DNA of 64,000 nt. Origin: Sphingomonas sp. PL-96 (GTDB lineage Bacteria; Pseudomonadota; Alphaproteobacteria; Sphingomonadales; Sphingomonadaceae). The translations under genes and the position numbers were made by a program. This document shows positions 18,959 through 29,427 of the stretch, piece after piece. Location: NCBI RefSeq assembly GCF_020707215.1, contig NZ_JAJFET010000004.1:247458-311457 (forward strand). Direction: 5' to 3'. The first letter of the stretch is position 1. Each line of letters starts with the position of its first letter. Below the pieces are notes generated by a model that was not told where the DNA came from, ran no database searches, and saw nothing but the letters and a program-made list of their open reading frames with translations.

Positions 18959-21736
18959 TTAGAAGTTGAGGCGCACGCCCCCGAACACACGGCGTCCGGC
19001 GTCGAGATAATTGGCCGGCAGACCCGTTGTGTATTCCACGATCTCGTCCCGATCGAGCAGGTTCACCGCCTCGAGCACCACAGAGGCTTGCGGCGTGACC
19101 TGGAGGCTGATGCTGGCGTCCAGCGTACCGAACGCCCGATTGACGCGTCCCATCGCAGGAGCGGTGGCCGCCGCCGCCAGATAGCTGCTGCGCCATGAGT
19201 ATGACACGCGCGCGCCGATCGGCCCTTTCTCGTAATAGCCGATCAGATTGTAGTTGTGCTTCGACGCGGCGGTCAGCTGGTTGGGGTCGCTGTTGTCGAT
19301 GTAAGTGTAGTTGAGGATCGTGCCCAAGCCGTCCAGCGGAGCGGGCAGCCAGGTGAACGCCTGCTGGAAATAGAGCTCGACGCCTTTCAGATCGACACCC
19401 GAACCGTTGACCAGATCGCTTACCGTGAAGTCGGTCTGGATCGTGGTCGTGCCGGTCGTGCGAATGTACGAGACCGGCAGCGAGACGATGCTGGTCTCCC
19501 GCCGGATCAGGCTTTCCAGGTTCTTGTAGAAGAGCGAGGCACCGACGAGCGAGTCCTGTCCGAAGTAGTACTCGATCGTCGCATCGACGTTGTTCGACCG
19601 GAACGGATCCAGATAGGGGTTGTTGCGCGTCACCGTCAGCGCATTGCCGTTTGCGGTGGTTGTGGGGGAGATGTCGCCGAGATTGGGGCGCGAGATCGTC
19701 CGCGACGCCGCTAAGCGGAGCTGAAGCTGGTCGGTCGCTTCGAACTTGAGGTTGAGGCTCGGCAGCCAGTCCCAATAGCTGCGCTCGACCCGCAGCGGCT
19801 CGGCGGCTGGAACACGAGTCGTGTTGCCGGTTTCGACCTCGACGGTGATGCCGTTGAGGTCGGGGGCTACACCAGCCGTGGTCTGGTTGGTGCGGACGAC
19901 CCGCAGGCCGAGGTTGCCGGTGAGCCTGCCGAAGGAGAGATCACCGCGGCCGTAAAAGGCCAGGATCTTCTCGTGCACGTCCAGGATGCCGGTCGCATCG
20001 TTGGTGTAGGTCCCGGCCGCGATCAGTTCCGCATCGCTCAGCCCCGCCACGAAGGAGCGCGCGTCCGAGCCCAGCCACTGGGTGGGGAAGTCGCCGCCGC
20101 CGTCGTAGCTGCCAAGGAACGCCCCGGCACCAGATTGGATGGGGATCATGAACGGGGCGGCACTGAACGATCCGGCGGTCGGCCCGGGCGGCAATCCACC
20201 ATAGAGCTGCGAGACACCTGCAGCGGAGATCGTCAGCGTCTTGTTGTCCGAATACAGGGCACGATCGGTGTATTTGACCCCGGCGCGCAGCGCGGTCAGC
20301 CCCCGCTTACCAAGGTCCCGGCGCACGTCGAGCTTGATGTCGCGCAGCCGATCGGTGGTTAGGCGATCCAACTCGCCGTTGAGGCTGAGCAGTCGGAAGT
20401 TATCGGGATCGAGCTTCCTGGTGTCGAAGCCATCGAGATAGGTGATGCTCGGGATGGCATCGCCTGGCTGTGCCACCACTCGCGCCGTGCCGTTGATGCT
20501 GTCGGCGATATTGAGCGTGTCGCGGGTCTGGCGCGAGCGTTGCTCCGAACCCTCGATCACCACGGTCCAGCCGCCCGCCTCGAACTTGCCGCCGCCCACG
20601 AGCGAACGGATGTAGCCCCGGCGATCCTGGAAACGGCCGCCGTTACGCAGGTCGATGTTGCTGACCGTGAAGTCGGTTGCAGTCTCGACGCCGTCGAGCA
20701 TTTCCGTGCGCGAAACGAGGACCCCGCTCGCGCCGGCGAAATTCTGCCAATTCTCCTGTCGCACCGCCTCGACGTCGACGCGGGTGTAGAAGCCGTCGAC
20801 ATAGAGTTCGACGGCGTCGCTGGGCCGGAACTGAACGGAGGCGATGCCGCTCAGCCGACGATTGTTCTCGGTGAACATGTCGTGGATGATCAGCCCGGGG
20901 ATGCGCACGAGCCGGTTCGGCTCGATGACACCATCGCCGTTGAGGTCGTCGCTCCCGCCGCCAAGCGGCACGCCCTGCGCCTCGGTGACGGTGTTCCAGC
21001 CGGTTTCGATCTGCTGCGTCTGCGGCCGACGCTGGGTGTAGGATGCGCCCAGGGTCAGGCCGAGCCTGCCGTCGAGAAAGGTATCGGCGAACAATCCCGA
21101 TAGGCGCGGCGAGAGCTTTCCGGAGTTGCTCTCATGCTCGCCTTGCGCCGACAGCGCCAGCACGCGCTTTCCCAGATCCAGGGCGCGCGGCGTCCGGATG
21201 TTGACGGTTCCCGCCAGGCCCCCGTCCTCGAGGTCGGCCGTGGGCGACTTGTACACCTCCAGCGTGCGCACGAACTCCGGCGCCAGCGCGGAGAAGTCGA
21301 ACGAGCGCGAGACGCTCGCGAACAGGTCGTTGAGCGCGTTGGGCACGGCACGGCCGTTGAGCGTCACGAGCGTGAACGTGTCGGGAAGCCCGCGGATGTT
21401 GACGCTGCGCCCCTCTCCACGGGTGCGGTTGATCTGCACGCCGGTGATCCGCTGCACCGACTCCGCCACGTTGACGTCGGGGAAGCGGCCGATGTCCTCG
21501 GCACTGATCACGTCGACGATGCTGTCGGCCTCGCGCTTGATCCGCACGGCCTGCTCGATGCCGCTGCGGATACCGGTCACGACGATGTCCTGAGCGTCGC
21601 TCCCCTGCGATGCGGCAACCGGCTGGTCGGCCCCGGACGACGGGTCCTCGATCGCGGTCTGCGCCATCGCTGCGCAAGGGACCCCCAACAGCGCCGATGC
21701 GACAGCACCGGAAACCCACGTCCATTCACCCGCCAT
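18959..21736 (-). CDS. TonB-dependent receptor paired with sulfatase
   Basis: A 925-aa outer-membrane receptor. ATG 21736 (MAGEWTWVSG) follows GGGGAG and gives a good signal peptide ending AMAQ; longer readings lack one. After the TonB-box-like IVVTGIR come the motifs IKREADSIVDVISAEDIGRF and VQRITGVQI. These mark the receptor group common in Caulobacter, Xanthomonas and sphingomonads, often tied to glycan uptake. The barrel ends in Phe. The sulfatase gene follows after 49 nt, so a sulfated glycan fragment is a reasonable substrate guess. No anti-sigma or extra N-terminal regulatory domain is visible. Confidence 0.93.
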   Translation of the reverse strand: MAGEWTWVSGAVASALLGVPCAAMAQTAIEDPSSGADQPVAASQGSDAQDIVVTGIRSGIEQAVRIKREADSIVDVISAEDIGRFPDVNVAESVQRITGVQINRTRGEGRSVNIRGLPDTFTLVTLNGRAVPNALNDLFASVSRSFDFSALAPEFVRTLEVYKSPTADLEDGGLAGTVNIRTPRALDLGKRVLALSAQGEHESNSGKLSPRLSGLFADTFLDGRLGLTLGASYTQRRPQTQQIETGWNTVTEAQGVPLGGGSDDLNGDGVIEPNRLVRIPGLIIHDMFTENNRRLSGIASVQFRPSDAVELYVDGFYTRVDVEAVRQENWQNFAGASGVLVSRTEMLDGVETATDFTVSNIDLRNGGRFQDRRGYIRSLVGGGKFEAGGWTVVIEGSEQRSRQTRDTLNIADSINGTARVVAQPGDAIPSITYLDGFDTRKLDPDNFRLLSLNGELDRLTTDRLRDIKLDVRRDLGKRGLTALRAGVKYTDRALYSDNKTLTISAAGVSQLYGGLPPGPTAGSFSAAPFMIPIQSGAGAFLGSYDGGGDFPTQWLGSDARSFVAGLSDAELIAAGTYTNDATGILDVHEKILAFYGRGDLSFGRLTGNLGLRVVRTNQTTAGVAPDLNGITVEVETGNTTRVPAAEPLRVERSYWDWLPSLNLKFEATDQLQLRLAASRTISRPNLGDISPTTTANGNALTVTRNNPYLDPFRSNNVDATIEYYFGQDSLVGASLFYKNLESLIRRETSIVSLPVSYIRTTGTTTIQTDFTVSDLVNGSGVDLKGVELYFQQAFTWLPAPLDGLGTILNYTYIDNSDPNQLTAASKHNYNLIGYYEKGPIGARVSYSWRSSYLAAAATAPAMGRVNRAFGTLDASISLQVTPQASVVLEAVNLLDRDEIVEYTTGLPANYLDAGRRVFGGVRLNF

Positions 21737-21880
21737 CGTCGCTCCCCACCGTGCGTCTTCTTCTATTCTCCTACTGTAGCGGTGGGAATAACGAGAAAGC
21801 TTTGGTTGCGTGCCGGACACCTGCGGTTGTCGACTGGCGAGCCGCCCTGTTGCGGGGCGAGGCGTAACCCACGAGGTACA

Positions 21881-21908
21881 GCCGGCGGATCGTTGCGGAC
21901 CCGCCGGC
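21881..21908 (-). terminator. Hairpin downstream of alkaline phosphatase
   Basis: An 8-bp GC stem (GCCGGCGG/CCGCCGGC) with a 12-nt loop lies 9 nt beyond the phosphatase stop on the minus strand. Confidence 0.45.
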
Positions 21909-21917
21909 GGATGGCGC

Positions 21918-23117
21918 TTAGCGCTCGGACGTCCAGCCGAACGCGGACATCATGATGTCGAACAGGTGCGTGTTGGGGAAGAAGCCGCGCACCTTCTCGG
22001 CGCCCGGGCCGGACGCGGCGGCGATCACTTCCTCGCCCGTATGGCCGTCCTCGACGCTGATCACGGAATTGGAAGCAATCGTCACCCCGGGCTTCGCGGC
22101 CTCCGCCTCGAACTGCGCTTTCAGCGGGGTACCGCGACTGCCGCCGCCCATGCGCAGGCCAAAGCTGTGATCGGCGGTGAACAGGATCAGCGTGTCCTCA
22201 CCGGCTACCGCGCGGATGCGGCGGATCATGTCGTCCATTTCCACCACATGCCGCAAACCGTCTTCGGGCTTGTCGGTGTGCATGTCCCACTCGACCATCA
22301 GAAAATAGCCCTTGGGATTGCGGGCGAGCTGGCGAACCGTCGCCTCCACCGCCGGCAGGGGCGCAAAGTCGGTGTCTCGCAGCACCGCCGCACGGCCCGC
22401 ATCGGCGACAATCGCCGGATCCTCGCCGAAGCGGTAGCCTGCAGCGGCAAAGGCCTTTTCGGGCGTGGTCTGGCGCGCAGCGAACACGGCCTGCGCGTCT
22501 GCGCGCCCCTTGCCGATCAGGATGTCGACGCCGTTGCCGAAGCGCGGGGCCAGCATCTGGCGGAAGATCTCCTCCTTGGTCTTGCGCGAAGCGACATGGG
22601 CATAGGTGGCCGCCGGCGTCGCGTCCCAGATCTTCATGTTGGTGACGACGCCGGTCGAGAGCCCGCGCTGTTCGGCATATTCGAGCACCGACTTGACCGG
22701 CGTCACGCCGCCGCTGGCGTTCGGGACGGCGGATACCATGGAATTGTTCGTCTTGTGCCCGGTCATGATCGCCGTCATCCCGGCGCCGGAATCCGTCACC
22801 CAGCGGTTGAGCGAGGACGTGTCGGACAGGCCGACATCGGGCATCGAGTGGATGAACAGCGATTGCGGCCGGTCGTGCACCAGGATGCCGGCCGCGCTGA
22901 TCGTCGACACGCCCCCGGCGTCACCCAGGAACAGGATCACATTGCGCGCGCGCGGCGTCGCCTGCTGCGACTGGACCGGCTGGTTCGCCTGCGCCTGCGC
23001 CTGCGCCGGCCCGGCGGCGAACAGGCCGGCAAGCAGCCCGGCGAGCGTTGCGCGCACGGCGCGTCCACGACGCGCGGCGATCGGGCGCTGCGGGTTCATC
23101 GAAGGGAAGGTGGCCAT
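21918..23117 (-). CDS. Alkaline phosphatase, PhoA-type
   Basis: A 399-aa exported phosphatase with a long arginine-containing signal peptide ending in alanines. The nucleophile region is TDSGAGMTA, with D109-S110, and a metal site TADHSFG lies in the C-terminal third. PhoA-type enzymes need zinc and magnesium and release phosphate from esters in the periplasm. It is shorter than E. coli PhoA but has the core motifs. It follows the TBDR at 23261-26227 on the same strand after 143 nt, so it likely processes something that receptor imports, or is co-regulated with it. ATG 23117 is favoured over ATG 23099 because AGGA precedes it. Confidence 0.88.
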   Translation of the reverse strand: MATFPSMNPQRPIAARRGRAVRATLAGLLAGLFAAGPAQAQAQANQPVQSQQATPRARNVILFLGDAGGVSTISAAGILVHDRPQSLFIHSMPDVGLSDTSSLNRWVTDSGAGMTAIMTGHKTNNSMVSAVPNASGGVTPVKSVLEYAEQRGLSTGVVTNMKIWDATPAATYAHVASRKTKEEIFRQMLAPRFGNGVDILIGKGRADAQAVFAARQTTPEKAFAAAGYRFGEDPAIVADAGRAAVLRDTDFAPLPAVEATVRQLARNPKGYFLMVEWDMHTDKPEDGLRHVVEMDDMIRRIRAVAGEDTLILFTADHSFGLRMGGGSRGTPLKAQFEAEAAKPGVTIASNSVISVEDGHTGEEVIAAASGPGAEKVRGFFPNTHLFDIMMSAFGWTSER

Positions 23118-23260
23118 GAGAGAGCGTCCTCAGCGTTTTCGGAAATGTCAGGAAGATCTGGTACCGGCCTGTCCGCCCCCGCTGCCGCCAGATGGATGCG
23201 GGTGGCTGGCCCGTGCGGAGGGGGTGGCGCACTACGCCGTGCGCGCGCGCCGCCCTGCCG

Positions 23261-26227
23261 TCAGAAGTTCAGGCGCACGCCAGCCAGATAGCGGCGACCA
23301 AACACCTCATGCTCGATCTGCCTATCGGTGCTTCCCTGGTACCGGATGCCCGGCTCGTTGGTGAGGTTGTTGGCATCGACGTAGAGCTGGACCTGCTCGC
23401 TGATCGAATAGCGCAGCGACACGTCAAGTCGCGCGACGTCCGCCCAATAGGTGTCGCCGATGATGTCGCCCGAGCCGATCGAGTCCAGGTACGCCTTCTG
23501 CCACTGGTAGCTGACGCGGGCGGACAGGCCGTAGCGCTCGTAATAACCCGACAGATTGTAGATCAGCGGCGACGAGCCGGGCAGATCGGTGGTGCGGCCG
23601 TCCGGGGTCGTTGCCTTGGAGTCGTTCAGCGTCAGGTTCGCCTGCACGCCGAAGCCCAGCGCCCAGTCCGGCAGCCCGAGGCTGCGGCCAAGCCCTTCGA
23701 GTGGCTGCGAAAAGGCGAACTCCAGCCCCTGGATATGCCCGCCGCCGCCATTGGCGATCGTCTGATACGCATAGGTCGACCGGTCGATGCCGTTCGAGTT
23801 GAAGATGTCGGATCCGAACTGCGTGAGTTCCACGTCGTACAGGATGTCGTCGAGCTTCTTGTAATAGGCGCCCGCAGAGAAAAACCCGCGTGAGGGCATA
23901 TACCATTCGAAATAGAGGTCGACGCCCTTGGCCCGCTCCGGCTTTGCCTCCGGATTGCCGCCGGAGATCACCTGGTCGGTGTCGTCGTAGGAGAAGTTCG
24001 GGCGCAGCTGGTCATAGTCGGGCCGGGCCGCGCCGGTGTTGCCCGACAGGCGCAGCTTCATGTCGTGGTTGATGTCCCAGTTCACATGGATGCTGGGGTA
24101 GACCGAGGTGAAGTCGTTGGAGACCCGCGTCGGCACATAGCCTTCGTCGGTGAGCGACAGGGCCGAGCCCGTGTTCTTCACCCGCTCGACGCGCGCGCCG
24201 TAGACGATGTTCCCCCAGTCAAAATAGGTGGTGCCCATCGCATAGCCGGCGACCACCTCTTCGCTGACGCGATAGTCGTTCTCCTCGCTGGTGTCCTCCT
24301 GAACCTGGGCGGCGCCGGCGGCGACATAGCGGTCGAACAGCGCCGAGCCGAGCGCGCTGGAGAAGTAGTTGAAGCCATAGCCCAGCGGCAGCTCGCCCTT
24401 GTACGGCGTGTCGATGCTGATGTCCGCCTGGGTCGGCGCCGTGAGCCCGGCAGCTGCGAGCGTCTCCGGCGTGACCTCGAGCACGGTGCGGCGCGAGGTC
24501 TTGGTGCGCTTGTCATACTCTCCACCGAAACGGAACACCGTGTCGGCGCCGAACAGCGACAGGTTGTGATCGATGTCGAGCTTGGCGGTATAGCCGTTGG
24601 TGCGGTCCAGCTGGCGCGTGCGCGTCATTGACACGAAATCGAGCTCGGTCGGCGAGATGTAGGGCCGCGCCTCGCCCCGGCTGTAGCTGCCGTCGGGATT
24701 GCGGATCGTCTCGTACAGCGTCACGCGCGACAGGTTCGGGTTGGTGAAGTCGTACACCAGGGTCGGACGCTCGGTGAAGTCGCTCGGGCTTGCCCAGGAC
24801 GAGCCGAACGGCGGCTTGCTGCGCGCGTCCGCCCGCGTGTAGTTCAGGCGCCAGTTGACCTTCCACGTATCCAGGTCATGCTCGCCGCCAAGCGTGTTGG
24901 TGAAGATGCTCTGGCGGTTCGAATTGCTGTTCAGCGTGCTCTGGATCTCCGAGCCATAGAGCGTGCCCTGCAGCGGGGTGTTGCCCGTGCGGATGTCGGC
25001 ATAGCCGGTACGGTCGGTTGCGGTGGTGTTGTCGGTGCGCACCGCGTCCTGGTCCAGGTCGAAAACATTGGCGTTGCGCAGCTCGTCGTCGCGGAACTCG
25101 GTGAAAACCGAGTTCAGGAAGATGCGGTTGGCCGCGCTCGGCCGCCACTCCAGCCGCCCGGAAAAGGAGGTGTTGCTGCGAGTCAGCCGGTACAGCTTGT
25201 TCTGCGTCTCGGAACGCCAGATCCGCGTCTCACTGCCCTCCTCGCGGTCCTCCGAGGCGAGCTCATAGTCGGTCTCGAAGTTGTCGGTGACCATGTCGCG
25301 CTTGTAGCGTGAGGCGCCGAGCAGGATGCCGATGGTATCGTCGGCGAACCGGTCCGAGACAAAGCCGCTGACGTTGTACTGCTCGCCCTGGCCAAGGTCA
25401 TTGAAGCCATAGCCGCCGTCCAGCGCCATGCGGAAACCCGAATAGTCAAACGGGCTGCGGGTGATGATGTTGATGTTGCCGGCCACCGTCTCGCCCGGCA
25501 TGTCCGGCGTCACCGCCTTGCGCACCACGGTCTGGCTGGCGATGCCGGACGGGATGGTGTCGAAGCGGGTCTCGCGGCCTTCGGGGCTGATCACGTTCAC
25601 CCCGTCGAACGACAGGGTCGTCCAGGTCGAAGGCGAGCCGCGCAGGCTGATATAGCGTTCCTGCCCCTGGTCGCGGCCGACGCTCACGCCCGGCAGGCGA
25701 CTGACGGCGGCAGCGATGTTCTGGTCCGGGAAACGGCCGGCGCTGTCGGCTGCGATCACGTCCACCAGCGAGGTCGAGGCGCGCTTGAGCTGGAGTGCCG
25801 CCGCTTCCGATTCCGCGATCGGACGCGAGCCGCTGACGACGATGTCGGCGCCCACCTCCGCAGCGGCTGCAAGCACGACCCGCAGGTCGGTCGCGGCGCC
25901 GGAGCGCACCGCCACCGACTGCCGGCTCGTCTCGAACCCGACATAGCTGACGGTGAGCTGCTGATCCCCCGCAGGAACGCGCTGCAACAGGAAGCGGCCA
26001 TCGGTGTCCGTCACGCCGACGATGTCCAGCCCTTCCACGCGGACCTGCGCGCCGCGCAGCAGATCCCCCGATGGTCCGGTAACGACGCCCGCTACCCGTC
26101 CCTCGCCGATCTCACCGGCGGCCTGCGCCCGTGCCGGCGTCGCACCCACGATTGCGCCCGCGGCGGCAAGCGCCGCAAAGGCGACGTTGATGGACAGGCA
26201 ATGCTTCAGGCGCACGAACCGCTTCAT
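23261..26227 (-). CDS. TonB-dependent receptor with carboxypeptidase-regulatory-like domain
   Basis: A 988-aa outer-membrane receptor. Between the signal peptide and plug is an Ig-like carboxypeptidase-regulatory domain (about residues 40-120, with VAGVVTGPSGD and VGVTDTDGRFLLQRVP). Plug motifs DIVVSGSR, LVDVIAADSAGRFPDQNIA and SLRGSPSTWTTLSFDG follow, and the barrel ends in Phe. Such N-terminal domains are common in receptors for larger glycans or peptides. ATG 26227 (MKRFVRLKH) is preceded by AAAGGGG at a rather long spacing. The PhoA-type phosphatase follows, so a phosphorylated substrate is possible but not shown. Confidence 0.92.
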   Translation of the reverse strand: MKRFVRLKHCLSINVAFAALAAAGAIVGATPARAQAAGEIGEGRVAGVVTGPSGDLLRGAQVRVEGLDIVGVTDTDGRFLLQRVPAGDQQLTVSYVGFETSRQSVAVRSGAATDLRVVLAAAAEVGADIVVSGSRPIAESEAAALQLKRASTSLVDVIAADSAGRFPDQNIAAAVSRLPGVSVGRDQGQERYISLRGSPSTWTTLSFDGVNVISPEGRETRFDTIPSGIASQTVVRKAVTPDMPGETVAGNINIITRSPFDYSGFRMALDGGYGFNDLGQGEQYNVSGFVSDRFADDTIGILLGASRYKRDMVTDNFETDYELASEDREEGSETRIWRSETQNKLYRLTRSNTSFSGRLEWRPSAANRIFLNSVFTEFRDDELRNANVFDLDQDAVRTDNTTATDRTGYADIRTGNTPLQGTLYGSEIQSTLNSNSNRQSIFTNTLGGEHDLDTWKVNWRLNYTRADARSKPPFGSSWASPSDFTERPTLVYDFTNPNLSRVTLYETIRNPDGSYSRGEARPYISPTELDFVSMTRTRQLDRTNGYTAKLDIDHNLSLFGADTVFRFGGEYDKRTKTSRRTVLEVTPETLAAAGLTAPTQADISIDTPYKGELPLGYGFNYFSSALGSALFDRYVAAGAAQVQEDTSEENDYRVSEEVVAGYAMGTTYFDWGNIVYGARVERVKNTGSALSLTDEGYVPTRVSNDFTSVYPSIHVNWDINHDMKLRLSGNTGAARPDYDQLRPNFSYDDTDQVISGGNPEAKPERAKGVDLYFEWYMPSRGFFSAGAYYKKLDDILYDVELTQFGSDIFNSNGIDRSTYAYQTIANGGGGHIQGLEFAFSQPLEGLGRSLGLPDWALGFGVQANLTLNDSKATTPDGRTTDLPGSSPLIYNLSGYYERYGLSARVSYQWQKAYLDSIGSGDIIGDTYWADVARLDVSLRYSISEQVQLYVDANNLTNEPGIRYQGSTDRQIEHEVFGRRYLAGVRLNF

Positions 26228-26564
26228 GACAAATACAACCCCTTTGCCGACGAGCCATCGTCAGCGAGAAACCAAACATGTTCTGTGAGACCGCACGCGA
26301 GTATTTCCGCTGCGGAAGTCTTCACTCAGGCAAGCCGGGCATCTGGTCTTTGGCCACCTTGGGCTCTTATCTGATGGTTCCCGGAATCCGCGTTGCTTCC
26401 GCGCAGCTAGTCGCTGTGGTTGACGATTCTGTGACAACCGGCGCCGGCTGAGGAATTTCGCGACGGACTGCATCGTCCCCGAGCCGCCACGGTAGGATGC
26501 GCGCGGAGACCCTGGCCGTGCGAACGCACGGGCGTCTGCTTGGTGCTCTGGGCTGAAGAGAAGC

Positions 26565-26650
26565 GCTTCCTACAGGATGCACCTCCGGCTTCGAGCGCAG
26601 CCGCCTAGCGCGCAAGGATCTGAGCGTCCGTGCGTCGTGTCGGCGAAACA
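26565..26650 (-). pseudogene. Probable IS6-family transposase 3' end remnant
   Basis: The sequence here resembles the better preserved transposase tail at 46340-46470. A block around the expected stop (minus strand CAGATCCTTGCGCGCTAG) differs from that copy at only a few bases, and the next 60 nt also match in pattern. The reading frame is destroyed. It would be an old deletion scar. Confidence 0.4.
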
Positions 26651-26703
26651 CAGGCGAGATCGCGTCAGGCCATGCGGCGTTGGTCGGTTCGAAGCATCAT
26701 AGA

Positions 26704-26729
26704 GCGACATTGGCATTGTAGAATGTCGC
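26704..26729. repeat. Inverted repeat, possible operator
   Basis: Perfect 8-bp arms GCGACATT and AATGTCGC with a 10-nt spacer, about 230 nt upstream of the receptor start at 26958. It could be a regulator site; no partner is known. Confidence 0.35.
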
Positions 26730-26957
26730 GATCGGTGATCTATTCACCGAACCAATTCGAACGAATATCTGCTGGTCCCCCGAAGGCCGTCGGCAAGAAC
26801 CCCGTGCCCGCGTGTTTCGCCTGGGTTGCGGGCAAGATAGTGCCCGCCGCCGCAACTTCCGGATCCAGCTTCGCAGAATATCGAGGTGACGCAAAGTCGC
26901 CCGCCCAACCGCAGGAAGAATGGAAGGACATCGACACCGAGTACAAGGGGGAAGGCC

Positions 26958-29363
26958 ATGTTGAACGCCCGCTACGGGATCCGGCTGGTTCAGGCTTCGG
27001 CGATCGCGACCATCTGGGCAACGGCGGCGCCAGCGCTTGCGCAGACGAGCGACGCTGGCCCGGCTACCGAGCAGAGCAGCTCCGAACCTGCCGAAGCCGG
27101 CAGCGACCAGCGCTTCGACGGTACCGCCGATGCGGGCGGCAGCGAGGTCGTGGTGACGGGGCGCAGCGCCTCGGCCAACGGCGTCACCAACACCACCCCG
27201 GGCGGCGGCCTCATGTCGGTGCAGACCGGCACCAAGCTGCGCAGCACCATCACCCGCGACTATATCGATCGGCAGGCGGGCACCACCAACGTCTTCACGC
27301 TGATCCGCAACCTGCCGGGCGTGGTGCTGGGCAGCGGCGATCCGTTCGGCAGCGCGCCCAACCTCACCATCCGCGGGCTCAGCCAGACCTCGCTCGGCTT
27401 CAACTTCGAAGGGATGCCGATCGGCGACCAGCTGTCGTACAGCGCATTTCCCAGCGAATGGGCGGACACCGAGAACCTGGGCCTCATCAACCTGACCCGC
27501 GGCTCCACCGACATCACCGCGCCGGTGTACAACTCGGTCGGCGCGCTGCTTCAGGAGGAGCTGATCGCGCCGGCGCGCTCGCCCGGCGCCTTCGCCGCGG
27601 CCAGCTTTGGCAACCATGACCTCAACCGCCAGTTCCTGCGGCTCGAGACCGGCGAGATCGGCGGCAGCGGCATCCGAGGCTTCGTCTCGGGATCGCGCAC
27701 CTACAACGACAGCTGGCGCGGGCCCGGCCGCACCGAGCGGCACCACATCGACAGCAAGTTCCTCAAGGAATTCGCCAACGGCGACACCGTGTCGCTGGTC
27801 GCGACCTATAACGAGGAGAAGTCGCACCGCTCGCGCAACCCGACGCTCGCCCAGTATCGCGAGTTCGGCCGCGGCTTCAATTTCGACGAGAGCTATACGC
27901 CGGGCAACGCCAATTATTACGGCCTGCGCGTGGCGGATCGCCAGAGCCTCTACGTCAGCGCCCCCTCCAGCTTCACGCTGAGCGATCGCCTCAGCCTGGT
28001 GACGACCCCCTATTTCCTCTACACCCACGGCATCATCAACGGGGCCAGCAACCTCAACCTGACGAACGCCTATTACGGCAGCCAGTTCGCGGGTCCGCTG
28101 CAGGCGCCGGGCGCCATCGGCAACCCGGCAACGGTCATGAACGTCGACCGCTACGACCAGAAGACCTATGGCCAGAACAGCTATCTGCGCTGGAACGTCG
28201 GGCTGGCGCAGCTGCGGCTGGGATATTGGTATTCTAATTTCGTCCACGACGAACGCGCCGCCTTCCAGGCTGCGGATGCCAACGGCAACGTCGTCGATCC
28301 CTATGGCGACCGCGGCTCGGTGCTGACCAGCAGCGGTGAGGTGTTCCGCAACTTCGCCGCGCGCATCGAGCAGAACGTCCACGGCGTCTACGCCGACATG
28401 ACGACCAAGCTCGACGACGACCGGCTGCTGATCAACGTCGGCTTCAAATATGTCTGGGTCGATCGCGTCTCCCGCAGCCCGCTGCCGGGTACCGCGATGC
28501 ACACCGAGAGTCTCAGCCAGCGTCCGCTGCCGCAGGCGTCGATCCGCTACAGCTTCGACGACCGCAACCAGGTGTTCGCCGACATCACCACCGCGTTCCG
28601 CGCGCCGTCGGCGGTGTCTTCCTACGTCAACATCTACAATGCGGCGACCGGCGTCCCGTCGAGCACGCCGTCGGGCAACTACACGCCCGAATATTCGGTC
28701 GGGCAGGAAATCGGCTTCCGCCACCACGGCGACCTCGTCCACTTCACCATCGCCGCGTTCAACTACGACCTCACCGACCGGCTGGTGCAGGGCAGCCAGA
28801 TCGTCAACGGCACCAGTGTCGGCTTCGCGGTCAATGTGGGCGACCAGTCGGCGCGCGGCATCGAGGCGGAGATCGGCCTGGTGCCGTGGCACGGCTTCAG
28901 CCCGTATGTGTCAGGCCAGTATCTCGATGCCGAGACCAAGGACGATTACCCGGTGCGCGGCATGCTGCTGCCCACCGCAGGCAAGCGCGCGGTGCTGAGC
29001 CCCGACTGGGTCACGTCGGGGGGCATCAGCTACGACAACGGCAGCTTCTTCGCCTCGGTCGAGGGGACCTATATCAGCAAGCAATATTCGACGTTCATGA
29101 ACGACGAGGTGCTGCCCGGCTTCGCGACCGGCAACGCGAACATCGGCTATCGCTTCGGCTCGATCGGATTCGTCAGGAAGCCGCAGCTGCAGCTCAACGT
29201 CACCAACTTCACCGACAAGAAATATCTTTCCGGCATCCAGGGCGTCACCTCCAACGCGTTGCCGACCGCCAGCCGGGACGGCACCACCATCGCCGGTTCG
29301 GCGCCGACCTACTTGATAGGCGGCGGCATCGGCGTGATGGGTTCGATCAGCGCCGCCTTCTGA
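26958..29363 (+). CDS. TonB-dependent receptor
   Basis: An 801-aa outer-membrane receptor. ATG 26958 (MLNARYGIRL) follows AAGGGGGAAGG and opens a signal peptide ending ALAQ. After the TonB-box-like EVVVTGR, the plug has FTLIRNLPGVVLGSGDPFGSAPNL-type sequence and an LTIRGLSQTSLGFNFEG segment. It is shorter than the other non-zinc receptors here. The last strand contains INAAF-like hydrophobic residues ending in Phe. The MlrC-like peptidase gene begins 64 nt downstream on the same strand, so import of a peptide-like compound is plausible. Residue-level substrate clues are not visible. Confidence 0.92.
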   Translation: MLNARYGIRLVQASAIATIWATAAPALAQTSDAGPATEQSSSEPAEAGSDQRFDGTADAGGSEVVVTGRSASANGVTNTTPGGGLMSVQTGTKLRSTITRDYIDRQAGTTNVFTLIRNLPGVVLGSGDPFGSAPNLTIRGLSQTSLGFNFEGMPIGDQLSYSAFPSEWADTENLGLINLTRGSTDITAPVYNSVGALLQEELIAPARSPGAFAAASFGNHDLNRQFLRLETGEIGGSGIRGFVSGSRTYNDSWRGPGRTERHHIDSKFLKEFANGDTVSLVATYNEEKSHRSRNPTLAQYREFGRGFNFDESYTPGNANYYGLRVADRQSLYVSAPSSFTLSDRLSLVTTPYFLYTHGIINGASNLNLTNAYYGSQFAGPLQAPGAIGNPATVMNVDRYDQKTYGQNSYLRWNVGLAQLRLGYWYSNFVHDERAAFQAADANGNVVDPYGDRGSVLTSSGEVFRNFAARIEQNVHGVYADMTTKLDDDRLLINVGFKYVWVDRVSRSPLPGTAMHTESLSQRPLPQASIRYSFDDRNQVFADITTAFRAPSAVSSYVNIYNAATGVPSSTPSGNYTPEYSVGQEIGFRHHGDLVHFTIAAFNYDLTDRLVQGSQIVNGTSVGFAVNVGDQSARGIEAEIGLVPWHGFSPYVSGQYLDAETKDDYPVRGMLLPTAGKRAVLSPDWVTSGGISYDNGSFFASVEGTYISKQYSTFMNDEVLPGFATGNANIGYRFGSIGFVRKPQLQLNVTNFTDKKYLSGIQGVTSNALPTASRDGTTIAGSAPTYLIGGGIGVMGSISAAF

Positions 29364-29427
29364 CCGGCTGGCTCCGCTGCTGCCCAAGCGGCGGGGCCGC
29401 CCTGCCCTTTCCTGGAGTTTCCATTCG

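Larger units (their letters stand above)
26228..26957. other. Long divergent intergenic region with IS6 tail remnant
   Basis: This 730-nt stretch lies between two divergent receptor genes and has no convincing gene. It holds an IS6-like tail scar (26565-26650) and an inverted repeat (26704-26729). The remaining sequence is presumably promoter and leader DNA for both receptors. Confidence 0.45.

Noticed and set aside
26697..28892. 731-codon minus-strand open frame opposite the TBDR at 26958
   Set aside because: Arginine/valine/aspartate-rich shadow composition without any family motif; the opposite strand encodes a clear receptor.
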